Source: Bin52 sp965243345 (GTDB lineage: Bacteria > Pseudomonadota > Alphaproteobacteria > Thalassobaculales > Thalassobaculaceae). Taken from it: 64,000 nt of DNA. The translations under genes and the position numbers were made by a program. Shown piece after piece: positions 35,441-43,949 of the stretch (positions within the stretch are counted from its first letter, which is position 1; each line of letters opens with the position of its first letter). The stretch lies in assembly GCA_965243345.1 (NCBI GenBank), contig CBDEUR010000003.1, positions 62,001 to 126,000 on the forward strand, written 5' to 3'. The notes under the pieces were generated by a model. That model was not told the origin of the DNA and made no database searches. It saw only the letters and a list, made by a program, of their open reading frames with translations.

Positions 35441-37236
35441 TCCGGTTCGGCGCGATCGCCCTCGGCCTGTCGCTGCTGATCGCACCGACGGCGAATGCCC
35501 AGGCGCCGATGCACGCGATCGCCATGCACGGCAGCCCGAAGTATCCGGACGGATTCGCCCGGTTCGACTACGTCACTCCCGATGCACCGAAGGGCGGCGT
35601 GCTGCGCATGACCCCGGTCGGGACCTTCGACACGCTCAATCCCTATTCCCTGGTCGGTGTCGCCGGTGCGGGCATCTCGAGCTTCGTGTTCGAACGACTG
35701 CTTGCCCGGTCACGTGACGAACCGTTCACGCTCTACGGCCTGCTTGCCGAGCGGGTCGAGGTCCCTCCCGACCGGTCGTGGATCACCTTTCACCTTGATC
35801 CAAGGGCCCGGTTCCATACCGGGGAACCGGTAACCGTCGATGACGTGATCTTCTCGTGGAACCTGCTGCGTGATCACGGCCGTGCCAACCAGCGCAGTTT
35901 CTACGCCAGGGTGGAACGGTGCGAACAGGTGGGTCCGCTGGCGGTCCGGATGACCTTCGCACAGCCGTCTGACAGCGAGATGCCGCTGATCATGGGGTTG
36001 ATGACGGTGCTGCCGAGATCGGTGTACGAGAGGGTCGACTTCTCGAAATCGGGCATGATGGCGCCGGTCGGGAGCGGGCCGTACCGGTTCGCCTCGGTCG
36101 AGCCCGGTCGCTCGGTCGTGCTCGAACGCGACCCGGACTACTGGGGCCGGGACCTGCCGGTCAATCGCGGCCGGTTCAACTTCGACATCATCCGCTACGA
36201 CTACTACCGCGACGAGGCAACCGCGTTCGAGGCCTTCAAGGCCGGCGAGTCATCGGTCCGGGTGGAAGGCGACGCGGGACGCTGGGCCGACGGTTATGAC
36301 TTTCCGGCCTACCGGTCAGGCCAGGTCGAGCGCGCGGAGATTGCGCATGGCCGGCCGTCGGGCATGTATGCGATCGCGATGAACACGCGCCGCTCGCCGC
36401 TTGACCAGCGCCCGGTGCGGGAGGCCCTGATCCACGCGCTCGACTTCGAGTGGGTCAACCGCACGCTGCTGCACGGCGCCTATACCAGGACCCGGAGCCA
36501 TTTCGACAACAGCGACCTCGCCGCAACCGGCCCTCCCGGACCCCGTGAACGGGCGCTGCTGGGCCCGTTCCTGGACGAGATTCCGCCGGACGACCTCGCG
36601 AACGGCTACCAGCCGCCCCGGTCGGACGGCAACGGGGGCAACCGTGCCAACCTGCGCCAGGCACTGACGCTGTTGCGCGACGCCGGGTTCGGGGTCAGGG
36701 AAGGGGCGTTGCGCCATGGTGGTGACGGCCGGCCGGTGGAGTTCGAACTGCTGCTGTCAAATCCGCGGCTCGAACGGCTGGCTGGTGTCTATGCCGATTC
36801 CCTGCAACGCCTCGGGATCACGCTCAGGATCCGTACCGTGGACCGGGCACAGTACCAGCGCCGCCTGAGCGAGTATGATTTCGATCTGGTCTTCAACTTC
36901 TGGTACAACTCGCTCTCTCCCGGGAACGAGCAGGAACACTTCTGGGGCAGCGCCGCGGCCGACCGGCCGGGATCGCGCAACTATCCAGCCGTGCGCTCGG
37001 ACGGGGTCGACGCCATGATCCGGCACCTGACCGAGGCGCGCGAGCGCGAGGAGTTCGTGGCCGCGGCCCGTGCGCTCGACCGGTTGCTGCTGGCCGGGCG
37101 CTACGTGGTGCCGCTCTACCACCAGAGAGTTGACCGGGTTGCCTGGCAGAAGGGGATGCGCCGGCCGGCGGTAACGCCGCTCTACGGTGTCACGCTCGAT
37201 ACCTGGTGGTGGGATGCGGGTACGCAGACCCGGTGA
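35437..37236 (+). CDS. Periplasmic solute-binding protein, peptide/YejA-like
   Basis: 599 residues from a GTG overlapping the racemase stop. A signal peptide (IRFGAIALGLSLLIAPTANA, cleaved before QAP) leads into SBP family 5: AMHGSPKYPDGFARFDYVTP (typical YejA opening), GGVLRMTPVGTFDTLNPYS, WITFHLDPRARFHTG, PVGSGPYRFASVEPG and the carboxyl FNFWYNSLSPGNEQEHFWGS. It captures peptides or other short amides for an ABC importer, but no permease or ATPase gene adjoins it, so it is an orphan or works with a system elsewhere. Confidence 0.9.
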   Translation: MIRFGAIALGLSLLIAPTANAQAPMHAIAMHGSPKYPDGFARFDYVTPDAPKGGVLRMTPVGTFDTLNPYSLVGVAGAGISSFVFERLLARSRDEPFTLYGLLAERVEVPPDRSWITFHLDPRARFHTGEPVTVDDVIFSWNLLRDHGRANQRSFYARVERCEQVGPLAVRMTFAQPSDSEMPLIMGLMTVLPRSVYERVDFSKSGMMAPVGSGPYRFASVEPGRSVVLERDPDYWGRDLPVNRGRFNFDIIRYDYYRDEATAFEAFKAGESSVRVEGDAGRWADGYDFPAYRSGQVERAEIAHGRPSGMYAIAMNTRRSPLDQRPVREALIHALDFEWVNRTLLHGAYTRTRSHFDNSDLAATGPPGPRERALLGPFLDEIPPDDLANGYQPPRSDGNGGNRANLRQALTLLRDAGFGVREGALRHGGDGRPVEFELLLSNPRLERLAGVYADSLQRLGITLRIRTVDRAQYQRRLSEYDFDLVFNFWYNSLSPGNEQEHFWGSAAADRPGSRNYPAVRSDGVDAMIRHLTEAREREEFVAAARALDRLLLAGRYVVPLYHQRVDRVAWQKGMRRPAVTPLYGVTLDTWWWDAGTQTR

Positions 37237-37260
37237 CGGTGAAGGGAAGGAGGGTTCGCG

Positions 37261-38004
37261 ATGGAAGGCAGAACGGCACTGGTAACGGGCGCGGCCCGGG
37301 GAATTGGTCTTGCCTGCGCATCGGCGATTGCGCGCGATGGCGCCCGGGTGGTGCTGGCGGACATCGATGCCGAGGGGGCTCGCGACGCGGCTGACCGGAT
37401 TGGCGGTGTCGGCCTTGCCTGCGACATGGGCGATCCCGAAGCGGTCGAGGGCCTGTTCGACCGCATCAGCCGTGAGGTCGGGCCGCTCTCGATCCTGGTC
37501 AACTGTGCCGGGATTGCCGAGCCCGGCGATTTTCTCGAGACCTCGCTCGACAGTTTCCGCCGGGTGATCGGTGTCAACCTCGTCGGTCCGTTTCTCGCGA
37601 CCCAGCGGGCGGCGCGCTCGATGATCGAGGCGGGGACCGGCGGTTCGATCGTCAACATGTCCTCGATCAACGCCCAGGTCGCGATCCCGTCTATCGCGGC
37701 CTACTGCGCGTCCAAGGGCGGACTGGCGCAGCTGACCAGGGCGAGCGCGCTGGCGCTGGCGCCGCACGGTATCCGGGTGAACGCTGTCGGACCCGGGTCG
37801 ATCGACACCGCCATGCTGGCAGCGGTCAATGCCGATCCGGCGGCACTCCAGATGGTGATGTCGCGCACGCCGCTCAAGCGGCTCGGCACGCCCGAGGAAA
37901 TCGGCGAGGTGGTCGCCTTCCTCGTGAGCGAGAAGGCAAGCTACATCACCGGCGAGACCATCTATGTCGACGGCGGTCGCCTGGGCCTCAACTACGTCTG
38001 CTGA
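37261..38004 (+). CDS. Short-chain dehydrogenase/reductase
   Basis: 247 residues, classical SDR. Cofactor loop TGAARGIG (about 9-16) with ADIDAEG, whose Asp after the second strand suggests NAD preference. NCAG (about 80-83), catalytic Ser in MSSINAQ and Y-x-x-x-K in AAYCASKGG, then NAVGPGSIDTAML and the carboxyl YITGETIYVDGG. Good ribosome site GGAAGGAGG upstream. 24 bases after the solute-binding protein, so it likely shares its transcript. The substrate is unknown. Confidence 0.92.
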   Translation: MEGRTALVTGAARGIGLACASAIARDGARVVLADIDAEGARDAADRIGGVGLACDMGDPEAVEGLFDRISREVGPLSILVNCAGIAEPGDFLETSLDSFRRVIGVNLVGPFLATQRAARSMIEAGTGGSIVNMSSINAQVAIPSIAAYCASKGGLAQLTRASALALAPHGIRVNAVGPGSIDTAMLAAVNADPAALQMVMSRTPLKRLGTPEEIGEVVAFLVSEKASYITGETIYVDGGRLGLNYVC

Positions 38005-38625
38005 CGCGTCGCCGCAGACGATCCGTCAATCTGGCCGGGGCGGCAGCCGGACGCGGGCAGCGTGCGGGCCCCGCTGCGCCGGCGGTGACCGGGGAAGCGT
38101 CCGCCTGCGCGCCAATTGCATCGCATCGTTGCAGATCCCGCATCGCGCACACGGGCGGCACCTGAACCGGGGAGGCTCGACCGCGCCCTATCCAGGCCGA
38201 GAGACCGGCGACACGGGTCGAGGGAAGGCAAATGCCCAAATGGCGCTACTGTGGCTTGTTAGAGGATAGTTTCATCGAAAATTTGTGAAACACTTGATTG
38301 AACGGTCATTGAATCAGAATCCTGTTACCCGATTCAACATGCCGACTGACGCGGATGCGGCTCGGAACTGTGCATTCTCTCCGTCCCTAACGCGAGTACA
38401 ACCCGGTGGCTCCCACATGCTGCAACAGTTGTTCCATCCCGGGGCACGGCATGAAAGCGAAAAGGCATCCGGAGGGACAAGAGCTTGAGCACGATGTTGT
38501 GGGCCGCGGCGAGCATCTCCTGGTCTGGCGCAATCACCTCCTGGTCGAGGACCGGGCCGCGTGCGCCTGGAGCTGCGCGAAGCCCCACCGAGGTCCTGAT
38601 TGAACCCGGTGTCGGGGCGCCGCGA
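38005..38625. other. Intergenic with an AT-rich patch
   Basis: 620 bp without a convincing gene. The segment 38255-38345 is clearly AT-richer than its surroundings, which may mark a promoter or transferred DNA. A short minus-strand frame around 38590-38440 reads EVIAPDQEMLAAAHNIVLKL and could be a fragment of a lost gene; I cannot name it. Confidence 0.4.
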
Positions 38626-40152
38626 TCAGCCTGGAACGAACGTGCCGTGGAAACCGAGTGGCAGCGGATAGGGCAGCCATGCCTGGGCGAGCGGGCCGGC
38701 CGGGATCGCCCTGGCGTCGAACACCGACAACCCGGTCAATCCTGCTTCCCAGTCCAGCACCGTGCCGATCAGCCAGCCGTCGTCCTCGCCGTTTCCACCC
38801 GGCTTCGGGACGAACAGGTGTTCCTCCGGGGTCCTGCCGGGGCCATAGTCGAATGTCTCGATTGCACCTGTTTCGAGATCACGCCTGACCACGGTGCGGA
38901 ATGTCCAGCCGACCGGTTCCGCGGGTGAGCCGAGGGTGTAGACGTAGCGGTGCCGCCGGCCGACGACGGCCGGTGCCACCCGCGCGAACTCCGCATCCTG
39001 GGGGTGGGAGATGATCCGGCCGTCGCCCCTTGGCGGCAGGAGGATTTCCGAGTAGCGCAGCGGCGACGACGGGACGAATTCACCCTTCATCACGTATCGC
39101 AGCGTTTCGGTCAGGATGCCGGGGTCGCGCGCCCGGCAATAGTCCAGGTGGATCGACCCGTCGCTGTCTTCCCAGGCGTTGCCGAAATGAAAGCCGAAGC
39201 CCGCGGGCAGGGCGTGCCAGCGGCGAGCGCCGAAATCGGCCTTGTCAATGACCAGTGCACGGGCCTCCGCCTGTGGGTGCCAGGTGTGGGCGTCGAGGAT
39301 ACTGGCGCTGCCCAGCCGGTCCGGATCGAACAGGAAGGGCTCGATGACGAACACCAGGGAATGCCGCGTAATCGCGAAATCGTGAATCAGGCCGAGCGGG
39401 CCGGCCTCGACGAGGCCGACGCCGAGCATCTGACCGCTGCGACCGATGTGATAGAGGACGATCGTCGGCTTCGGGGCAAGGTGGACGCCGAAATTCCACA
39501 GCGTGCCGTCCTCCGGATCGCGCTTGGGATGCGCCGAGAAGGCAACACCACCCAGTTCCGGGCTCCAGCTCTTGAAGCCCTCGGCCGCCAGCGTGGTCTC
39601 GTTCAACCGCGTGGCGGAGCCACCCTCCCACAGCGCGAGGAGTTCGCCTCCGTGGTGCAGAACGGAAATGTTGGCGGCGTTCATGCCATCCGGGCCCCGC
39701 AGCGGCGCGCTGTCCGGCAGGTGGGTCCCGTAGCCGTTGTAGAGCCGTCGGCCGGCCGCGTCCTCCCGGTCCAGCTTTGGCGTCCGGATGACCCGGCCGC
39801 GATGGGCAATCCTTCCGCCGTCGATGGCAAATTCCTGGATCATGCCGTCGCCGTCGAACCAGTGACTGTAGCGCCGGCCGAAACGGTCGTGAATCGACGG
39901 ACCGTTGCGGTAGAAGCGGCCATTCAGTCCGCTCGGCCACGTGCCCGAAACGGAGAGCGCGGCGGTGTCCAGCCGGTCCGGTGGCGTCTTCCAGCCCAGC
40001 AGCATCCGGTTGCGTTCCAGCGCGGCGTCAAAGGCATCGGTCCAGTTCCCGCCGGCGGCGGCCAGGGCGGACGCGAACGGTGCCAGGTGCGCCAGGCCGC
40101 AGGCGGCAGACGCAGCCAGAAATCCGCGGCGCGGAATACCGCTGACCGTCAT
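38626..40152 (-). CDS. Tat-exported carotenoid oxygenase (RPE65 family)
   Basis: 508 residues. A twin-arginine signal (GIPRRGFLAASAACGLAH) comes first, so the enzyme should act in the periplasm, which is unusual for carotenoid cleavage dioxygenases. The beta-propeller has LNGRFYRNGPSIHDR and HWFDGDGMIQEF near the start, and the four iron-binding histidines are H208 (FSAHPK), H257 (LIHDFA), H322 (FHFGNAW) and H502 (GFHGTF). It cleaves carotenoids, or lignin-type stilbenes in some members. Coupled by ATGA overlap to the DUF2141 gene upstream. Confidence 0.9.
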   Translation of the reverse strand: MTVSGIPRRGFLAASAACGLAHLAPFASALAAAGGNWTDAFDAALERNRMLLGWKTPPDRLDTAALSVSGTWPSGLNGRFYRNGPSIHDRFGRRYSHWFDGDGMIQEFAIDGGRIAHRGRVIRTPKLDREDAAGRRLYNGYGTHLPDSAPLRGPDGMNAANISVLHHGGELLALWEGGSATRLNETTLAAEGFKSWSPELGGVAFSAHPKRDPEDGTLWNFGVHLAPKPTIVLYHIGRSGQMLGVGLVEAGPLGLIHDFAITRHSLVFVIEPFLFDPDRLGSASILDAHTWHPQAEARALVIDKADFGARRWHALPAGFGFHFGNAWEDSDGSIHLDYCRARDPGILTETLRYVMKGEFVPSSPLRYSEILLPPRGDGRIISHPQDAEFARVAPAVVGRRHRYVYTLGSPAEPVGWTFRTVVRRDLETGAIETFDYGPGRTPEEHLFVPKPGGNGEDDGWLIGTVLDWEAGLTGLSVFDARAIPAGPLAQAWLPYPLPLGFHGTFVPG

Positions 40153-40646
40153 TGGTCGCTCTTCCGGTCTGCCGATGCGGCGGGACCGGGCTCTCCGATG
40201 GGCAACGAGATCGTCGCCGTCTGCTTCAGCGTGATCGAGGACTCCTCGAAGCTTGCGGGACCGAAGAGACCGCTTGCGCCGTTGCCGAAGCCGAAGCTCT
40301 CGGTGGGAATGCCGAGCAGGTTCGCGTCGAGTTCGCCGTCGCCGTCGGTGTCATGAAAGCCGCTTACGGCGTACCGGCCCGGTTCCAGGCCGGAGAACGA
40401 GATGTCGAACCCGCCCTCTCGCGCCAGGCGCCATGCGCCTGCGACAGCGCCCTCGGTGTCGGGAAAGGAGACGTTCTCACGCGCTCGGTGGAGCGCGACG
40501 TAGACCCGGCCCTCGGCCGACGTGATGCCGCTGACCGCGATCGTCAGTTCCGCGGCGTTCGCCGCGCCGCCGTTCCCGGGCACGGTCAGCGCCGGCAGAC
40601 CGGCGAGAAGTATTCCTGCGGCGAGAAGGAGAGGAATGCGCTTCAT
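40149..40646 (-). CDS. DUF2141 secreted protein
   Basis: 165 residues. Signal peptide MKRIPLLLAAGILLAGLPAL with cleavage near ANA-AE. The DUF2141 beta-sandwich follows: LTIAVSGITSAEGRVYVALH, GGFDISFSGLEPGRYAVSGF, then FHDTDGDGELDANLLGIPTE, a calcium-like Asp-rich loop characteristic of the family. Function unknown; members are periplasmic and often sit with carotenoid-related genes. Start chosen for an AGGAG site; a longer frame upstream overlaps the divergent promoter region. Its stop overlaps the carotenoid oxygenase start. Confidence 0.88.
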   Translation of the reverse strand: MKRIPLLLAAGILLAGLPALTVPGNGGAANAAELTIAVSGITSAEGRVYVALHRARENVSFPDTEGAVAGAWRLAREGGFDISFSGLEPGRYAVSGFHDTDGDGELDANLLGIPTESFGFGNGASGLFGPASFEESSITLKQTATISLPIGEPGPAASADRKSDQ

Positions 40647-40708
40647 TCTTTGGTGCTCCTTTTCGAGTGCGTATGTTGCGTGTCGTTCAGGAAGCACGGG
40701 GGACGTCA

Positions 40709-41575
40709 ATGTCCAACGGCGATTGCGCCAACAGCCGGAATCCTTCGCGAACGGCGCCGCAGCGGCAATTCGCGTTTCGCGAATGGTTCACCTGGCGCCG
40801 ACTGCGCTGGCATCTGGCAGCACTCGCCATCGTGGTCCTGTTCCTCGGCTATCTCGGCCCGTTCGGCACCTACCTGCGGATGCCGCTTGGCGAACGGATG
40901 GCCTACTGGGTGCTTGCGGTTGCCGGCAACTGGACGTTCGCCCTCGCCTGCATCCTGCCTGCAGTGACGTGGTTCTCCCGTCGTGTGCCGGTCATCGTCT
41001 GTGTCCTTGGAGGCAGCCTCGCCGCCGCCGTGCCGGGAACGGCGCTGGTATCCGCCCTGAACTTCCTGTTTTCCGCCTCGCCGCCGGAGGCATTTCCGAG
41101 CGGTGAGCTGTTCCTGGCCGTGGCACTGGTCCATCTGGCGTTGAGCCTGATCGTCTGGACGATGATCGAACTGCCACTGCTCTCCGGTTCCGGCGCACCC
41201 TTCGCCGTGCCTCCGGCCACGGGGGATCCGGGCCAGCGCCAGCGGACCGCGGGTGCGGCTGTTGCACCGCCATTGCTCGAGCGCCTGCCTCTGGCCCGGC
41301 GTGGTCGGCTGCTGCACCTTCAGATGCGCGACCACTATGTCGAGGTTCACACCGACAGGGGCTCGGACCTGGTGTTGATGCGCTTCGGCGACGCGCTGAG
41401 GGAACTGGGTGCAACCGAGGGGATGCAGGTTCACCGTTCGCACTGGATTGCGCGAGCCGCGGTCAGCAGCATCATGCGGCGCGACGGGCGGACCGTGGTC
41501 GTTCTGGAAAACGGGTCCGAAGTGCCGGTCAGCCGCCGCTACGTGCCGGCATTGCGAGAGGCGCACTGGGTATAG
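40709..41575 (+). CDS. Membrane-anchored LytTR-domain regulator
   Basis: 288 residues. Four membrane segments (around HLAALAIVVLFLGYLGPF, WVLAVAGNWTFALACILPAV, VIVCVLGGSLAAAVPGTALV and LAVALVHLALSLIVWTMIEL) are followed by a LytTR DNA-binding domain: LLHLQMRDHYVEVHTDRGSD, LRFGDALREL-type MRFGDALREL, QVHRSHWIARAAV and VLENGSEVPVSRRY. It has no receiver domain, so the membrane part likely senses the signal. Start at ATG 40709 after GGGGGA; an in-frame GTG 14 codons upstream is possible. Divergent from the DUF2141/carotenoid oxygenase operon, its likely target (inference). Confidence 0.88.
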   Translation: MSNGDCANSRNPSRTAPQRQFAFREWFTWRRLRWHLAALAIVVLFLGYLGPFGTYLRMPLGERMAYWVLAVAGNWTFALACILPAVTWFSRRVPVIVCVLGGSLAAAVPGTALVSALNFLFSASPPEAFPSGELFLAVALVHLALSLIVWTMIELPLLSGSGAPFAVPPATGDPGQRQRTAGAAVAPPLLERLPLARRGRLLHLQMRDHYVEVHTDRGSDLVLMRFGDALRELGATEGMQVHRSHWIARAAVSSIMRRDGRTVVVLENGSEVPVSRRYVPALREAHWV

Positions 41576-41781
41576 TCCCGCCGCGCGCGGTCACCGAACC
41601 CGGTGCCTGGTGACCACCTGCGCGCCGGCAAGACGCTGCCGGCCCCGGAACCGGGTGGCGTGTGTACCGGTCCGGTTCATGGTCTGCCGGGGTTTCGTCA
41701 CCTGCTCGCCGAGGCCGCCGCCCCGTCCTTCCCGGGCATTTCGTCTTCCGGTGGAGCCGTCGGCGCGATGGTGCGTGCCTG

Positions 41782-42396
41782 CTACGTGCCGCCGTGGGTC
41801 TCGCGCAGCGCGTGCTCGATCAGTTCGAGCCGGTCCTGGCCGTAGTACATGTCGCCGTCGACGAAATAGGTCGGGGAACCGAACATCGAACGGGCGATCG
41901 CTTCCTCGGTGTTGGCCGCGTGGATTGCCTGTATTTCAGGCGACAGCGCGAGGTCGAGCAAGGTTTCGGATTCCACTCCGATCGTGCGGCCAAGTCTGGC
42001 AAGTGTCGCCCGGTCCGCCAGGTCCGCGTCATCGCGCCAGTGCGCCTCCAGCAGGACATGGGCAAGCCGGTCCACTTCAATACCCTGTTCCACACCGGCG
42101 ATCAGCATGCCGTTGGCCAGTGCCGTGCTGTTGTCGTGGTGTGTCGGCCTCTTGTCGATCACCGGAGCGTTGCGGTACCGCGACCAGCGCTGGATCTCCG
42201 TGGCGAAGAAATAGGCGCGCTGGGCGGGGGTGCGCTTGGCAAATGGCGCCGCTCCGGCGCCTTCGAGCACCCTGTTGAGATCGACCGGCCTGTGCACGAT
42301 ACGCCGCCCGGCGGCGCGGGCGATCTCCGTGAGGCGCGCCGACCCCAGATAGGCGAAGGCCGAGTGGGCGGAGTAGAAATACTCGATGTACGACAT
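41782..42396 (-). CDS. 2-hydroxychromene-2-carboxylate isomerase/DsbA-fold protein
   Basis: 204 residues. Thioredoxin-like kappa-GST fold: MSYIEYFYSAHSAFAYLGSA with the Ser of the SxxxxYL-type active site, PVDLNRVLEGAG, the helical insertion (FFATEIQRWSRYRNAP), and the carboxyl FGSPTYFVDGDMYYGQDRLE, the cis-Pro motif of the family. In naphthalene pathways the enzyme isomerises hydroxychromene carboxylate with glutathione; in other settings the substrate is unknown. Start chosen for GGAGGGAGC upstream. It stands alone. Confidence 0.87.
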   Translation of the reverse strand: MSYIEYFYSAHSAFAYLGSARLTEIARAAGRRIVHRPVDLNRVLEGAGAAPFAKRTPAQRAYFFATEIQRWSRYRNAPVIDKRPTHHDNSTALANGMLIAGVEQGIEVDRLAHVLLEAHWRDDADLADRATLARLGRTIGVESETLLDLALSPEIQAIHAANTEEAIARSMFGSPTYFVDGDMYYGQDRLELIEHALRETHGGT

Positions 42397-43084
42397 TCGC
42401 AGGCTCCCTCCAGGTTCTCCCCGCCGCCGGCGTTTCGGGCCGCCGGATCGCAGGACATGCCGCGGGCGCGGGATTCGATGCGACCCATTACGCCGCCGCC
42501 GAGCCCGGGCTTGTCCGGCCATGCCGCGACCGGGCGTGCGAAGTCCCGAAACCCCTGCACGCACGGGGCGTCCATCTTCACGGCGAACATGTCAATTGGG
42601 CAACACAGGTCAACCAACTCGTTCGAGGCATCCCGGTCAACCCGTTCCAACCGCTACCATCCGCGCTGTGCGTGCCATATCTCGCTGAACTGAAGGAATT
42701 GTTTCGGTCGTCTGGATTCCCGCGCATGCATGCGGGTGCGCCAGACCACCGCTCTGACCACGGGCCGGCCTGCTCGCCCGCACTACCGCCGCGCCCGCGG
42801 AATTCGCGACCGGGTCCACGAGTACCCCTGCACGGTGATTCTGACCGGTTCATGCAGCCTTGTCGAACTCCGTGCAGACGGGCGCGGGGCAGATGCGACC
42901 GAACGTGGAAGGCGGGCACTCGGGTGCGACCGGCAAGGTCGGGCGACCATCTGCGGGCGCTCGTCTTCCGGTTCCTCCGTGAGGTGTTCGGCGACGCTTG
43001 GTTCGCGTACCGGCGCACGTTCCCGACCAGACCGGTCCGCACGGAAGTTCCGCGCATGCTGCGAGCGCTATCCCGGTTCCTCTT
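42397..43084. other. Intergenic, possible gene remnant
   Basis: No supported gene. Around 42940-43100 the plus strand reads GDHLRALVFRFLREVFGDAW and RMLRALSRFLFFTNR, which look protein-like but belong to no family I recognise and lack a sensible start. A short inverted repeat CCCGC/GCGGG around GCATGCAT lies at about 42717-42734. Confidence 0.4.
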
Positions 43085-43134
43085 CTTTACAAATCGATGA
43101 TAGGTAAAGAACCGCGTACGGTTCGTTGGAACCG
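43085..43134 (+). promoter_or_regulatory. Operator array upstream of the toxin-antitoxin pair
   Basis: CTTTAC (43085-43090) and GTAAAG (43104-43109) form an inverted repeat. Then come GAACCG, CGGTTC and GAACCG (43109-43114, 43119-43124, 43129-43134) with 4-base spacers, giving two overlapping perfect palindromes 24 bases before the antitoxin start. Such paired sites usually bind the antitoxin and toxin-antitoxin complex for autorepression. Confidence 0.7.
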
Positions 43135-43157
43135 ACCATTTCGAGAAGGGCGGTCTC

Positions 43158-43385
43158 ATGCCGCGGGTAAGCGCGAAGCGCCAGATTACGCTCCCCATCG
43201 ATCAATGCAGGGAGGTCGGGATCGGGCCGGGGGACGAGTACCGCAGCTACGTCGCCGATGGCCGCATCACCATCGTTCGCAAGACTGCAGGGGCAGCCAG
43301 GGGGATCCTCCGCCACGTGGTTGGCGACTCTGACGTCAGCGACGAGGAGTCGCTGCAAGACGCGCTGGACGAGTCGACGCCTTGA
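43158..43385 (+). CDS. AbrB/MazE-type antitoxin
   Basis: 75 residues. Swapped-hairpin AbrB fold: MPRVSAKRQITLPIDQCREV, GIGPGDEY and the second strand pair RITIVRK, then an acidic tail (SDVSDEESLQDALDEST) likely to wrap the toxin. The stop overlaps the toxin start by 4 bases. Together with the upstream palindromes this is the standard layout of VapBC-like modules, where the antitoxin represses its operon. Confidence 0.88.
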   Translation: MPRVSAKRQITLPIDQCREVGIGPGDEYRSYVADGRITIVRKTAGAARGILRHVVGDSDVSDEESLQDALDESTP

Positions 43386-43822
43386 TAGCCGTCGATACCA
43401 GCGTCCTCCTCCGGTACCTGCTGCACGACGACGAGGTCCAGGCAGCGCGCGCGGACATCGTATTCGATACTGCGGAGACCGTCCTCGTGACGGACGTCGT
43501 TCTGGTGGAAACCGTCTGGGCGCTCTCCGGACGCAGGTACCGGCTGACCAGACCCGGCCTGGCGGCCGTCCTCGAACGGCTGTTCAGCGAGCCGAATTTC
43601 CGATTCGAGGACGATCGGGTCGTGTGGCGCGCCTTGCAGGCGTACCGCGGCGCTGCGTCGGCGCAGGAAGGCGAAGCCGGGTTGGCGAGTGGCGCCGGTT
43701 TCGCGGATGCGCTCATTGTGTACAAGGCGCTGAAGACCGCATCGGAGGCTCGTGAGGCGCTGAATGCGGTCTACACCTTCGATGAGCCCATGCAACGGCT
43801 CCGGCACGCCGCACCGCCATAG
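43382..43822 (+). CDS. PIN-domain ribonuclease toxin, VapC-like
   Basis: 146 residues from a TTG start inside the antitoxin stop. Acidic metal ligands are all there: Asp in IAVDTSVLLRYLL (residue 5), Glu in VLVETVWAL (about 43), Asp in GAGFADALIVY and Asp in YTFDEPMQRL. In contrast to the PIN gene at 5291, this one looks intact. VapC toxins cut tRNA or rRNA; the target here is unknown. Confidence 0.9.
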   Translation: MIAVDTSVLLRYLLHDDEVQAARADIVFDTAETVLVTDVVLVETVWALSGRRYRLTRPGLAAVLERLFSEPNFRFEDDRVVWRALQAYRGAASAQEGEAGLASGAGFADALIVYKALKTASEAREALNAVYTFDEPMQRLRHAAPP

Positions 43823-43949
43823 GAGGGGTCCGGGGGAGGTCGTGAGAAGCGATCCGTACTGATGGAGCCTCTCTTCGCCGCCGGATCGCATGAGGCAAGG
43901 CGCGGTCGAAGGTGAGGGAGAAGGGCGGGGAAGTCGATCCGGCCGGGCG

